Assembly (NCBI RefSeq): GCF_034555375.1
Contig: NZ_CP140706.1
Location: 3,277,001 to 3,341,000 of the forward strand
Direction: 5' to 3'
DNA length: 64,000 nucleotides
Source of the DNA: Pseudomonas sp. B33.4
Lineage (GTDB): Bacteria > Pseudomonadota > Gammaproteobacteria > Pseudomonadales > Pseudomonadaceae
The position numbers were made by a program, and so were the translations under genes. Position 1 is the stretch's first letter. Each line of letters opens with the position of its first letter. The notes beneath the pieces were generated by a model, which saw nothing but the letters and a program-made list of their open reading frames with translations, was not told the DNA's origin and did no database searches. Positions 36,143-45,832 of the stretch are shown here, one piece after another.

Positions 36143-38335
36143 ATGCGAGTACGCAAAAAAAACACTCTTGAGCTTTCCCGACGCCGCCTCCTGCTGGGGG
36201 GCAGCACCGCCCTTACGGGCCTGGTCCTGAGTAGCTGGCTTCCGCCTCTGGTGACGAAAAGCGCAGCCGCTGAAGCCGCCGCCGCAGGCCGTTTGGGCGA
36301 TCGGTCCACTGATGGCTTTGGCGCATTTGTGCGCGTTGGTCATGACGGTCGAGTCACCGTGATATCTCCAAAAATCGAAATGGGCCAGGGCATGCAAACG
36401 GGCATCGCCATGATGGTCGCCGAGGAACTTGAGGTCGGTCTCGAACACGTCACCATTCAAGAAGCTCCACCGAACACGGCACTTTATGCCGACACGCTGA
36501 TGCAGTTTCAGGCGACCGGTGGTTCGACATCGACGCGCTATACCTGGGAGCCATTGCGCCGCGCGGGCGCCACGGCCCGAATCCTGCTCGTCCAGGCTGC
36601 CGCACTGCGCTGGCACGTGGCCCCCAGCCTGTGTCGCGCCGACAACGGCCGGGTGCTTGGCCCCAATGGCCAGCACGCGAGCTACAGCGAACTGGTCGAA
36701 GTGGCTGCCACGCTACCGTTACCCAATGACGTACCGCTTAAGTCACCGGAGCAGTTCAAGCTTCTGGGCACCCCGGCGCGGCGTCTGGATACGCCGACAA
36801 AGGTCAACGGCAAGGCGCGATTCACCATAGATCTGCAGATCCCCGGCATGTTGATTGCTTCCACTGTCACTTGCCCGGTACATGGTGGCCGGTTGCGCTC
36901 CGTCGACGACCGCCAGGCATTGCAGGTATCCGGTGTGCGCGACATCGTGCGCCTGGATAACGCGGTTGCGGTTACTGCCAGCAGCTTTTGGGCTTGCCAG
37001 CAAGCGATCAAAGTCCTGCTAATCGAGTGGGATTTTGGACCGCACGCCAGCATCAATTCAGCGGAGCTTGATGATGCCTTGATCGAGGCCAGCAAACGCT
37101 CAGGCGTAATTGCCAGACACGAAGGCGATATCGATCAGGCCCGGCAACAATCAGCCAGTCAGTTCGAGGCCGTCTACGAACAAGCCATGTTGTCCCACTC
37201 GCCACTTGAACCTGTCAGTTGCGTGGCCCACGTGCGCCCGGACGGCTGTGATTTGTGGGTTGGAACCCAAGTGCCCGTGTTCGCTATGCAGACTGCTGCC
37301 AGGGTAACCGGGCTACCCGAAGACAAGATCCAGGTCCATAACCAGTTGATTGGCGGTGCATTCGGGCGACGCCTGGAGTTCGATTTCGTCACTCAGGCGG
37401 TCGCCATCGCTCAACAGGTCGATTACCCGATCAAACTGATCTGGAGTCGTGAAGAGGATATGACCCATGATCTTTACCGACCTCTATACGCCGACCGTCT
37501 CAATGCCGCGCTCGACGAGCAAGGTCGGCCAATCGGCTGGGAGCACCGTATTGCCGGAGCCTCGGTGCTCGCGCGTTACGTCGGCAGTCTGCCACCCAGT
37601 GGCGTAGATGCCGACGCCGTGGAGGTGGCAGTGGAACCTATCTACCACCTTCCGCACCTGCAGGTGCGCTATATCCGCCAGGACCCTGGTGTGGTGCCCG
37701 TATCCTGGTGGCGCGGGGTTGGTCCGCTGCGCAGCACCTATGCACTTGAATGCTTCATCGACGAGCTTGCCCATAACGCCAAGGCCGATCCGGTCGCCTA
37801 TCGATTGAGCCTGATGGAACGTCAGCCACGTGCACAGGCAGTGTTGCGCCTGCTCGCCGAAAAAACCGACTGGGGCCATCCCCTCCCCGCCGGACAAGGA
37901 CGAGGCATCGCGGTCAGCGCGGTGTTCGGCAGCTATGTGGCAACGCTGGTGGAGCTGGAGATGCAGGGTGACACCGCGTTTCGCATCAAGCGGCTCGTCA
38001 GCGCCGTGGACTGCGGTCTCGTCATTAATCCGACGTCAGTCATCGCCCAGATCGAAGGCGGCACCTTGTTTGGTCTGTCCGCCTCCCTGTTCAACGAAAT
38101 CCTGATCAAGAACGGTCAGGTGCAGCAAACCAATTTCCATACCTACCGACAACTGCGAATCAGTGAAGCGCCACCGGTGGAAGTGCATTTGATCAGCAGT
38201 CTGGAAACACCGGGAGGAATAGGCGAAGCCGGCACCGCCCTGATCGGCCCCGCCCTGGTCAACGCCCTCTTCGCCGCCAGCGGAAAACGTATCCGTCGAC
38301 TGCCGCTGAGCCGCATGGGCTACTACCCGGTTTAA
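36143..38335 (+). CDS. Molybdopterin-binding hydroxylase subunit (IorB-like)
   Basis: A 730-aa large subunit with the twin-arginine signal LSRRRLLLGGSTALTGLVLS (about 13-32), so it is exported folded with its cofactor. Mo-site segments are EMGQGMQTGIAMMVAEELE, GGAFGRRLEFDFVTQAV and the catalytic glutamate near E695 (PGGIGEAGTALIGPAL). Closest in style are isoquinoline 1-oxidoreductase and related aldehyde oxidases. Substrate unknown. It is followed 10 bp later by the cytochrome, and an XdhC-type gene completes the set. Confidence 0.88.
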   Translation: MRVRKKNTLELSRRRLLLGGSTALTGLVLSSWLPPLVTKSAAAEAAAAGRLGDRSTDGFGAFVRVGHDGRVTVISPKIEMGQGMQTGIAMMVAEELEVGLEHVTIQEAPPNTALYADTLMQFQATGGSTSTRYTWEPLRRAGATARILLVQAAALRWHVAPSLCRADNGRVLGPNGQHASYSELVEVAATLPLPNDVPLKSPEQFKLLGTPARRLDTPTKVNGKARFTIDLQIPGMLIASTVTCPVHGGRLRSVDDRQALQVSGVRDIVRLDNAVAVTASSFWACQQAIKVLLIEWDFGPHASINSAELDDALIEASKRSGVIARHEGDIDQARQQSASQFEAVYEQAMLSHSPLEPVSCVAHVRPDGCDLWVGTQVPVFAMQTAARVTGLPEDKIQVHNQLIGGAFGRRLEFDFVTQAVAIAQQVDYPIKLIWSREEDMTHDLYRPLYADRLNAALDEQGRPIGWEHRIAGASVLARYVGSLPPSGVDADAVEVAVEPIYHLPHLQVRYIRQDPGVVPVSWWRGVGPLRSTYALECFIDELAHNAKADPVAYRLSLMERQPRAQAVLRLLAEKTDWGHPLPAGQGRGIAVSAVFGSYVATLVELEMQGDTAFRIKRLVSAVDCGLVINPTSVIAQIEGGTLFGLSASLFNEILIKNGQVQQTNFHTYRQLRISEAPPVEVHLISSLETPGGIGEAGTALIGPALVNALFAASGKRIRRLPLSRMGYYPV

Positions 38336-38345
38336 GGAAACCTTT

Positions 38346-39566
38346 ATGAAGCTGACAAACATCTTGCTCGCATTGTTTACAGGCGCGTTCGTTGCGCACT
38401 CGGCACAGGCGGACGAAGACCTGATCCGTCAAGGCGAGTACCTGGCCCGTGCTGCCGATTGTGTGGCTTGCCACAGCGTGTCAAACGGCAAGGCTTTTGC
38501 CGGTGGCGTGGAGTTCAAGTTGCCGTTCGGCTCGCTGTTCTCGCCAAACATCACGTCCGACAAGGAAACCGGCATCGGCAACTGGACTGACGATGAGTTC
38601 GTCAGTGCCCTGCAAAAAGGTGTCGGGCGCGACGGGAAACACTATTACCCAGCGTTTCCCTATACCTCTTACAGCAAGATGTCTCGTGAAGAGATCCTTG
38701 CCATCAAGGCCTACCTGGGAAGTCTGGAACCGGTACGGCAAGCCGCGCGGGAGAACGACATCGTCTTTCCGTTCAACCAGCGCTGGGGAATGTTCTTCTG
38801 GAACTTGCTGTTTCATGACGATGCGCCCTTTCAGGTCGATAGTCAGCGCTCCACAGAGTGGAATCGTGGCAAATATCTGGTTGAGGGGCCCGGGCACTGT
38901 GGTGAGTGTCATTCCCCGCGCAACCTGTTCCAGGCAGTAAGCAGCGACCGCTCCCTGGCTGGCAATCTGATCCAGGGCTGGAATGCCTATAACATCAGTT
39001 CCGACCCGGTGCACGGCGTCGGAGCCTGGCCCACCGAGAAGCTGGCTGACTATCTGAAAGAAGGCATGGCGCCGGGTTGGGGCGTAGCCGGGGGCCCGAT
39101 GGCCGAGGTGGTTGAACACAGTCTGCGCCACCTGACGGATGCTGATCGTCGAGCGATTGCGGTGTACCTCAAGAACACACCGGCGCGCACCGAAGGCGTA
39201 GCGCGCCCGGCGCCGGGCAAGGTAACGGAGGAAGGAGATGAAAACCCGCTTGGTCGCAAGTTGTTCGCCGACGCCTGTGCCAGTTGCCACCGCTGGGACG
39301 GCAGCGGCAACCAGAGTCTGGCGGCCACGCTGACCGGGCTCAAGACTGTCAACGATCCTGCCGCCAGTAATCTGCTGGGCATGCTGCTTAGTGGACACGA
39401 ATCACGAGATACCGCAGTGGATAGGCGAATGCCATCGTTTGGCACGCTCTATAGCGATCAGGAACTGGCCGCATTGTCGCGTTACATTCTCCGTCGCTTT
39501 GGGGACAGCGAAGCCCAGGTATCTGAACAGGCGGTTGCCAAGCGGCGTACCGAATCCCTGCATTGA
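38346..39566 (+). CDS. Tri-haem cytochrome c
   Basis: A 406-aa periplasmic cytochrome with a cleavable signal peptide (TNILLALFTGAFVAHSAQA, about 4-22). Haem sites are CVACH (39-43), CGECH (185-189) and CASCH (311-315). It is homologous to the cytochrome at 16947 but has a signal peptide in place of a membrane anchor. AAGGAAACC precedes the ATG. It accepts electrons from the molybdenum hydroxylase. It ends 13 bp before the XdhC-like gene. Confidence 0.9.
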   Translation: MKLTNILLALFTGAFVAHSAQADEDLIRQGEYLARAADCVACHSVSNGKAFAGGVEFKLPFGSLFSPNITSDKETGIGNWTDDEFVSALQKGVGRDGKHYYPAFPYTSYSKMSREEILAIKAYLGSLEPVRQAARENDIVFPFNQRWGMFFWNLLFHDDAPFQVDSQRSTEWNRGKYLVEGPGHCGECHSPRNLFQAVSSDRSLAGNLIQGWNAYNISSDPVHGVGAWPTEKLADYLKEGMAPGWGVAGGPMAEVVEHSLRHLTDADRRAIAVYLKNTPARTEGVARPAPGKVTEEGDENPLGRKLFADACASCHRWDGSGNQSLAATLTGLKTVNDPAASNLLGMLLSGHESRDTAVDRRMPSFGTLYSDQELAALSRYILRRFGDSEAQVSEQAVAKRRTESLH

Positions 39567-39579
39567 GTGGAGTCAGACC

Positions 39580-40779
39580 ATGTCGGATATAGATGCCTTA
39601 CTCAATGCATTGAACACAGCACAAGACGCAGGCGAGGATTGCGTCCTGGCTACCGTGGTCAAGGTCGAAGGGTCCGCTTACCGGCGTACGGGTGCTCGCA
39701 TGCTGGTTTCGCGTTTTGGACGTGCCGAAGGCACCATCAGTGGCGGTTGCCTTGAGGCAGCCGTGGCGAAAAAAGCCTGGTGGCTGACGGAGTCGGGCCC
39801 AGTCGTGCGCAGTTACAGCACCGCAACCGACGATGAGGATGGTGACGAGGCACTGAGTTTTGGTCTGGGCTGCAACGGCAAAGTACACGTTCTGTTCGAG
39901 CGCCTGCCCGCCAGCGGTACAAGCCTGCTGATAGACGTGCTGAAGCGGGTTCGCGAGACACAACAACCCGCCGCACTCGCAACAGTCATTGCCATCGACC
40001 CTCAGGACTCGCGTGCGACCGGCCAACGCTTGGTCCTGATGCAAGGGCAACGGGTCACGGGCGATATTGCCTGCGACGCTCTCGCCGATCAGATCAGCAG
40101 CGATCTGCAGAGGGTGTTGGAGCAAAAGAGATCCTCACTTCACCACTACATCAACGGCCAGGAAACAATCGAAGTCTTCCTCGAGTACCTCCACCCTGCC
40201 CGTCGCCTGGTGATTTTTGGCGGTGGTCATGATGCTCAGCCTCTCGTGCGCATGGCGAAGCTGCTGGGTTGGCACGTGTCAGTGGTCGATAGCCGTGCAC
40301 ATTTCGCGCGGCCTGAGCGTTTCCCAGAAGCCGACTTGGTGATCGTCGGCGATATCAACCGCCCATTCGCCTATGGCGAACTGGTGGAACAGGCTGCGGT
40401 GGCGGTCATGACCCACAGCCTGATTCAGGATGCGCACTGGCTGGATGGCGTACTGCTCAGCCGGCCAAGTTACATCGGTCAGTTGGGCCCACGCGAAAGA
40501 ACCGAGCGTCTGCTGGCTGACATCTGTAGTCGCCGAGGGACGTTGTCGACGCTCGATTCTCTGCACTACCCGATCGGACTCGACCTGGGCGGCGACACGC
40601 CTCAAAGCGTCGCCATCGCTGTCCTGGCGGAAATTCAGGCAAGCCTCAATGGTCGCTCAGGCGGCAATCTGCGACTCAGACCCACGAAAATACACGACAT
40701 CGACCCGATGGCCGTCAGCAACCTGGTCACGCGGGACACCGAATCAGAAGCTGATCAGCTCTTGGCAATGCAGCGCTGA
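39580..40779 (+). CDS. XdhC/CoxI-family molybdenum cofactor maturation factor
   Basis: A 399-aa protein. The N-terminal XdhC domain has VKVEGSAYRRTGARMLV and GTISGGCLEAAVA (residues about 25-65), whose cysteine is typical of factors that sulfurate and insert the molybdenum cofactor. The C-terminal Rossmann domain has LVIFGGGHDAQPLVRMAKLL and VIVGDINRPF. It sits directly after the hydroxylase and cytochrome genes, its expected client. The ATG at 39580 is chosen after GAGTGGAGTC; the longer frame overlaps the cytochrome gene. Confidence 0.85.
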   Translation: MSDIDALLNALNTAQDAGEDCVLATVVKVEGSAYRRTGARMLVSRFGRAEGTISGGCLEAAVAKKAWWLTESGPVVRSYSTATDDEDGDEALSFGLGCNGKVHVLFERLPASGTSLLIDVLKRVRETQQPAALATVIAIDPQDSRATGQRLVLMQGQRVTGDIACDALADQISSDLQRVLEQKRSSLHHYINGQETIEVFLEYLHPARRLVIFGGGHDAQPLVRMAKLLGWHVSVVDSRAHFARPERFPEADLVIVGDINRPFAYGELVEQAAVAVMTHSLIQDAHWLDGVLLSRPSYIGQLGPRERTERLLADICSRRGTLSTLDSLHYPIGLDLGGDTPQSVAIAVLAEIQASLNGRSGGNLRLRPTKIHDIDPMAVSNLVTRDTESEADQLLAMQR

Positions 40780-40811
40780 CGAATTCATCCACCAACGAGA
40801 AGTGACTCACC

Positions 40812-41120
40812 ATGAATCAGGAAATACGCGTAGTAGCGGTACTGCTGGCCCGAGAAGGCAAAGAAGATCAGGTCGAACAGGTTCTTAGAGCCTGCGTCCA
40901 GCCGTCGCGAGCGGAAGCCGGCTGTCTGGCCTATTCGTTACATCGGAGCCTGGATAATGCGAGACAGTTCGTATTCTTCGAGCGCTGGACCAGCCGTGAA
41001 GCGATAGAGCTACACCGTCAGATGCCCCATTACAAAACATTGGCCAACGGGCTAATCGATTTGCTGGTCGACCGCCAGGTGCATCTACTAGAGGAGCTTG
41101 CTGATAGTCCGGAGTCATGA
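40812..41120 (+). CDS. Antibiotic biosynthesis monooxygenase (ABM) domain protein
   Basis: A 102-aa dimeric alpha+beta barrel protein starting MNQEIRVVAVLLAREGKEDQ, with SRAEAGCLAYSLHRSLDNAR and FVFFERWTSREAIELH. YgiN-like members are small quinol or aldehyde monooxygenases; others only bind small molecules. It lies 32 bp after the XdhC gene and is the last gene of the run starting at 33120. Confidence 0.85.
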   Translation: MNQEIRVVAVLLAREGKEDQVEQVLRACVQPSRAEAGCLAYSLHRSLDNARQFVFFERWTSREAIELHRQMPHYKTLANGLIDLLVDRQVHLLEELADSPES

Positions 41121-41304
41121 TCCGCGCTTAAATGATGAGCGAGGTATGTTGATTTCAGTTCACAACACCTGTTCTAAAAATCATCGTTCTCCTCTTACAG
41201 TTTGAAAGGAATACTGCAGCTTTGGAGGGTGGAGCAAGGCGAGCTACCCAAGGTATGTCGCCGGATCGTAATGGCTTCGTTCCTTTTCAACATGAGGACA
41301 AACG

Positions 41305-42312
41305 ATGCACGCTGATTTCGCCGCTTGGTCCTGGACCTCTGGCAGAGGTATCGAGGGCTTGAAATTGACTCGAAAGAAACTGGTGCAACCTGGTCCATCG
41401 GAAGTGCTTGTGGCCAACCGCGCACTTGCCCTTAACCCGGTGGACTGGAAAATCGTAGAGTGGGGCCATCCGGCCTGGCAGGATGGTCACGTTCCCGGTG
41501 TCGACGGTGCAGGCGTTGTCGTTGCGGCCGGTGCTGATGTTCCCATCAAACCCGGTACACGCGTGGCGTATCACCAATCGCTGGCGCGTGACGGCAGTTT
41601 CGCCGAGTTCTGCTTACTGGATGCCAGCACGGTGCTGGTCGTGCCGCCGGCGCTCGAGGATGGCATCGCGGCGTCGCTGCCCTGTCCAGGACTGACTGCT
41701 TGGCAAGCACTGGAAAAAGTACCGCAGGATTGTGGTGACGTGTTGGTAGTGGGTGCTGGTGGTGCAGTTGGCCTGTTGCTGGTGCAGTTGGCCGTAGAGC
41801 GCGGCTGTCGAGTATGGGCCACTGCGGCTCAAAGGCATCATTCAAAATTGAAGGCATTGGGCGTTGCCGGCGTTTTCGATTATAGGGGAGACAACTGGCA
41901 GCAAGCACTTCAAGCTGCTTTGGGGGATCGGCGATTGCAAGCCGTTTTTGATACTGTCAGCGGCGCTCATGCTGCCAGTCTCGCACCTCTGCTGGGCTAC
42001 AACGGCCATTTGGTCTGCATCCAGGATCGTCAGGAAACCTCGCCACTTCCCGCCTTCAGTACCGCGATATCCTTACATGAAGTGGCGCTCAACAGCTTCC
42101 ACGCCCATGCCAGTCTGAGTGATCGACAACGCCTGCGACATGCCGGGGAGCGTCTGTTGGCAAGCCTTCAGGATGGTCGTCTGACAATCCCCAAGCGTCA
42201 GTTTTTCGATTTCCGAAAACTCCCCGAGGCGTTGCTGGCCCTCAAGCAAGGTGGTGAAGGCGGGAAATGGATCGCCCGGCTGAACGAGTCGGATCCCGTA
42301 ATGCTCGATTGA
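41305..42312 (+). CDS. Medium-chain dehydrogenase/quinone oxidoreductase-like protein
   Basis: A 335-aa MDR protein. The GroES-like N-terminal half has NPVDWKIVEWGHPAW and VPGVDGAGVVVAAG. The Rossmann half has VLVVGAGGAVGLLLVQLAVE (about 148-167) and a KLKALGVAGVFDYRG segment. The zinc-binding cysteines of alcohol dehydrogenases are absent, so it is the zinc-independent quinone reductase type, NADPH-dependent. GAGGACAAACG precedes the ATG. The 184-bp gap from the ABM gene suggests its own promoter. Confidence 0.82.
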   Translation: MHADFAAWSWTSGRGIEGLKLTRKKLVQPGPSEVLVANRALALNPVDWKIVEWGHPAWQDGHVPGVDGAGVVVAAGADVPIKPGTRVAYHQSLARDGSFAEFCLLDASTVLVVPPALEDGIAASLPCPGLTAWQALEKVPQDCGDVLVVGAGGAVGLLLVQLAVERGCRVWATAAQRHHSKLKALGVAGVFDYRGDNWQQALQAALGDRRLQAVFDTVSGAHAASLAPLLGYNGHLVCIQDRQETSPLPAFSTAISLHEVALNSFHAHASLSDRQRLRHAGERLLASLQDGRLTIPKRQFFDFRKLPEALLALKQGGEGGKWIARLNESDPVMLD

Positions 42313-42379
42313 CCGATGAAACTACGGCGCCTGAATCTCTCTTTTGGAGTCAGGGCGCCGGTAGGTTGCGGGAAACCAT

Positions 42380-43060
42380 TCAGACTTCGGCCAGATTTTC
42401 CTTTTTCTCTAGCCAGTCAATCATCAGCTCACCCCAAGCGATATCAGCCTGCAACGCATTCTTGGCTCTGTCCGAATCGCGAGTGCGCAAGCCTTCCAAT
42501 ACTTCAAAATGCTTGTGTTTCGCGCTGGCCAGTTCAAACTTTGGCACCTCGGCATGAAACCGGCTGAGTAGCGGCCCCATGATGACCCACATGTTCTCCA
42601 GTGTCTTGGATACCACCGGCATGCGCGCGGCAGAGATCAACCCAAAGTGAAACTCCCGGTTCAATAGCGCAGCCTGTTTGTGATCGACTGAAACAGCCTT
42701 CTGGAATTTATCCTGAATGGCCTCGAGGTTCTCCAGCTCCGCTTTGGTAATGCGTTGGGCCGCCATGCCTGCCGCCTCGCCTTCCAGCAAATGACGAATC
42801 AGCTGGATTTCCCGGAGTTGGCTGACCGTCAACTCCGGGACATAAATCGAAGTGGCGGCCTTCATGTCCAGCGCATGGTCGCTGACCAGACGGAAAATCG
42901 CCTCGCGCACCGGAGTGATCGAAACACCAAACTCTTCCGCCAGGGTGCTGATGCGCAACCGGTCACCGGGTTGGTACTGCCCGTCCATCAACGCGGTGCG
43001 GATAATGGAATACACCCGTTCGCTCAGGTTGCCTTTATCAATAGGCTTATGCACGGTCAC
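42380..43060 (-). CDS. GntR-family regulator with FCD domain
   Basis: A 226-aa repressor or activator. Residues about 10-75 form the winged helix (ERVYSIIRTALMDGQYQPGD, LAEEFGVSITPVREAIFRL). Residues about 90-215 form the all-helical FCD effector domain with histidines in NREFHFGL and KHKHFEVL. The usual third FCD histidine near the end appears replaced (ALQADIAWGE), so metal binding may be altered. It sits beside a sugar ABC transporter and dehydrogenases. Motifs shared by its own promoter and three catabolic promoters suggest it controls the whole locus. Confidence 0.88.
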   Translation of the reverse strand: MTVHKPIDKGNLSERVYSIIRTALMDGQYQPGDRLRISTLAEEFGVSITPVREAIFRLVSDHALDMKAATSIYVPELTVSQLREIQLIRHLLEGEAAGMAAQRITKAELENLEAIQDKFQKAVSVDHKQAALLNREFHFGLISAARMPVVSKTLENMWVIMGPLLSRFHAEVPKFELASAKHKHFEVLEGLRTRDSDRAKNALQADIAWGELMIDWLEKKENLAEV

Positions 43061-43140
43061 TGTTGCTCGATCTCCATCGTCGATTACTGTGCGTCAGACG
43101 GTAGACTTGTGAATCTACCGCCCTGAAGCGCCGAGAACGC

Positions 43141-43152
43141 ATCATACATCAT
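43141..43152. promoter_or_regulatory. Candidate GntR operator upstream of gntR
   Basis: ATCATACATCAT, whose complement contains ATGATGTATGA, lies 80 bp before the gntR start. The same 11-mer is present in the GMC gene promoter (51308-51318). Autoregulation is inferred. Confidence 0.5.
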
Positions 43153-43186
43153 CATTTCGCAACTGCCACTCCGGCCACTGATCGGT

Positions 43187-44242
43187 TCAAATACGTGCGT
43201 CTTGCCGACCGACACCTTGCAATAGCACTGCAATGACAATAATCGCCCCCTTGATAATCTGTTGCGGATACGCCGGGACACTGAGCAAATTCATGATATT
43301 GCCAATCAGACCCAACACCAGTACACCTACCACCGTATAGAAAATCGTGCCTTTGCCGCCAGAAAGCAAGGCGCCACCGATCACGCAAGCAGCAATCGCG
43401 TCGAGTTCCAAGGCCATACCGGCACTGGGAGTGGCTACCCCCGAACGCGAGGCAATCACCACTCCGGCCAAAGCTGCGAGGCCACCACAAATACCGTAGG
43501 CCGCCAGCTTGTAACGCTCCACCGGAATGCCTGCCAGGCGCACCGCCGTTTCGTTGCTCCCGCTGGCGATGGTCAGGCGGCCATAGGTGTTGTAGCGCAG
43601 GATCAAGATAAAGACGACCGTCACCAATCCGGCCAGCCATACCGGCCAGGGAATACCCAGCACGCCGTCGGACAAACGTCCGAAATCACGCAGTAGTTGA
43701 GCACTGACGAGTTTGTCATCCAGCCGTTGCGGCTGGCCGTTGGACAGGATGAATGCCAAACCACGGGCAACGGTCATCATGGCCAGGGTCGCGATAAAAG
43801 GCGCCATGCGGAAGTACGCAACAAAGGTCCCCGTCACCAGCCCCATCAACACCCCGGCCACTACTGCGATTAACACTGCGAGTACCAGACCGGCACTACC
43901 ATCAACCGGCAATACATTGAGGGTCATGGCAACTACAATTCCCCCAACGGCCGCTACCGATGCCACGGACAAGTCGATACCCGCCGTCAGGATCACGATC
44001 AACATGCCGATGCTTACCAGCAACAGCGGCGTCAGTTGGCGTAACAGGTTACCGAGGTTCTGATAGGTGAAGAAGTCCGCCGAGAGCATGCTCGCGACAA
44101 CCACCAGCACTACCAGCATCACCAACGCGTTGTGCTCCAGAAACAGTCGCTGCAACGAGCGCTGGCGGGAGCGTGCCCCTCCCGCGTAACTGCTGTGCTG
44201 AACCAGCTCGGTCGTGGCCAGCTTGAGATCAGGGTTATTCAT
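43187..44242 (-). CDS. Ribose-type sugar ABC transporter permease
   Basis: A 351-aa CUT2 permease with about ten hydrophobic segments, starting with a 40-residue polar N-terminus. Family segments are ILTAGIDLSVASVAAVGGIV and AACVIGGALLSGGKGTIFYT. It overlaps the ATPase gene by 8 bp. It imports the substrate of this locus together with the ATPase and binding protein. Last gene of the minus-strand arm; 126 bp separate it from gntR. Confidence 0.9.
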   Translation of the reverse strand: MNNPDLKLATTELVQHSSYAGGARSRQRSLQRLFLEHNALVMLVVLVVVASMLSADFFTYQNLGNLLRQLTPLLLVSIGMLIVILTAGIDLSVASVAAVGGIVVAMTLNVLPVDGSAGLVLAVLIAVVAGVLMGLVTGTFVAYFRMAPFIATLAMMTVARGLAFILSNGQPQRLDDKLVSAQLLRDFGRLSDGVLGIPWPVWLAGLVTVVFILILRYNTYGRLTIASGSNETAVRLAGIPVERYKLAAYGICGGLAALAGVVIASRSGVATPSAGMALELDAIAACVIGGALLSGGKGTIFYTVVGVLVLGLIGNIMNLLSVPAYPQQIIKGAIIVIAVLLQGVGRQDARI

Positions 44243-45755
44243 GGTGCTCGACTCCCATTGCCAGGCAAATCATTGCTTGTTCTTTAATACGCTCGCCCGA
44301 CAATTCGCCGGCGATCGCGCCTTCACGCATGACCAGCACGCGATCGCACATCCCTATGATTTCCATCATTTCCGAAGAAACCATGATGATTGCCACACCC
44401 TGTTCGGCAAGCTCGTTGATGACCCGGTAGATCTCAGTCTTGGCGCCTACATCGACGCCACGGGTAGGCTCATCGAGAATCAGCACACGACAGCCGGCGC
44501 CGACCCATTTCATCAGTGCAACTTTTTGTTGATTACCGCCTGACAAGTCGCCCGCCAACTGCTCGATCGAATGGGTCTTCACTGCCAGTTGCTGACGCAA
44601 GGCTTCAATCCCACGGGTTTCCCGGCCGTTGGCAATCCAGCCCATGGATCCGCTGTAGGGACTGTCGGGGCGCAGCGCGCCATTGACCCGGATCGACATT
44701 TCCAACAGCACGCCCTGCTGCTTGCGGTCCTCGGGCAACAGGCCGATTCCATTGGCAATGGCTTCTCGGGGAGTTCGGTTGTGGACCTCCCGGCCATCCA
44801 GGCGCAAGGTACCGGAGCTCTTGCGGTCAGCACCGAAGATCGCACGCATGGATTCCGTACGCCCGGCGCCCACCAGTCCGCAGAAACCCAGGACTTCGCC
44901 AGCGCGCACCTCAAAGCTCACATCGCGCACCTGGCGCCCGGCGCACAAATGCTCGACCGTCAGCACCACCTCGCCGATCTGCGCCTGGCGTGCGGGAAAC
45001 AGATCACTCAATTCACGACCGATCATCATCTGGATCAAGTCGCGCTCGGTAATATCGGCCAACTCCAAGGTGCCAACGGTTCTGCCATCCTTGAGCACAG
45101 TGGCACGGTTACAAAGACGAAAAATTTCGTCCATGCGGTGGGATACATAGACGATGCAAGCGCCTTTTCGGCGCAGTTCATCAAGGATCTTGAACAGCTT
45201 TTGCGCTTCATGAGAGGTCAGTACCGCCGTCGGTTCGTCGAAGACCAGTACCTTGGAGTTACGCGACAGTGCCTTGCAGATTTCTACGGCTTGCTGATAC
45301 GCCACCGGCAATCTGCTGACAGGTTGGCTCACATCGATGTCACTGAAGCCCAACTCATCGAGAATTACCCGGGCTTTTTTACGCATGGATGCCCAACGTA
45401 CGAGCCCCTTGTTCTTGCCCAGATCGTCAATGCAAATATTCTCGGCCACCGACAAATGCGGGGCCAGAGCAAACTCCTGGTAAATGATCGAGATCCCTAG
45501 GTTGAGGGCATCTCCGGGTTTGCGGATGTCGACTGTCTCACCGTTCAGGCTGACTGTGCCGGTATCGCGCACATAAGCTCCGGAGAGAATTTTCATCAAG
45601 GTGGATTTGCCAGCGCCGTTTTCACCCATCAGGGCGTGGATTTCTCCGGGCCGAGCTGAAAAACTGGCGTTGGCAAGGGCGCTGATGCCGCCGAACTTCT
45701 TGGAGATATCGAGCATCTCCACGGCAGGTTTGTGCATCGCATTCATTGTGTTCAC
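44235..45755 (-). CDS. Ribose-type sugar ABC transporter ATP-binding protein
   Basis: A 506-aa tandem ATPase. Domain 1 has [18 protein letters not shown] and LVFDEPTAVL. Domain 2 has [38 protein letters not shown] and [14 protein letters not shown]. It is the same family as xylG in this window but clearly distinct, so the locus takes up a sugar or polyol other than xylose. A 77-bp gap separates it from the binding-protein gene. Confidence 0.92.
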   Translation of the reverse strand: MNTMNAMHKPAVEMLDISKKFGGISALANASFSARPGEIHALMGENGAGKSTLMKILSGAYVRDTGTVSLNGETVDIRKPGDALNLGISIIYQEFALAPHLSVAENICIDDLGKNKGLVRWASMRKKARVILDELGFSDIDVSQPVSRLPVAYQQAVEICKALSRNSKVLVFDEPTAVLTSHEAQKLFKILDELRRKGACIVYVSHRMDEIFRLCNRATVLKDGRTVGTLELADITERDLIQMMIGRELSDLFPARQAQIGEVVLTVEHLCAGRQVRDVSFEVRAGEVLGFCGLVGAGRTESMRAIFGADRKSSGTLRLDGREVHNRTPREAIANGIGLLPEDRKQQGVLLEMSIRVNGALRPDSPYSGSMGWIANGRETRGIEALRQQLAVKTHSIEQLAGDLSGGNQQKVALMKWVGAGCRVLILDEPTRGVDVGAKTEIYRVINELAEQGVAIIMVSSEMMEIIGMCDRVLVMREGAIAGELSGERIKEQAMICLAMGVEHHE

Positions 45756-45832
45756 CGTCTATAAAAACTGTCGCCATTCGGGCGCTGACTACTGTTTCAA
45801 TACAGGTGCCAGTGCCCGGTTCATTCACGAGA

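Noticed and set aside
42325..42361. CGGCGCC inverted repeat between the MDR and GntR genes
   Set aside because: Long loop and no T-run; insufficient for a terminator call.
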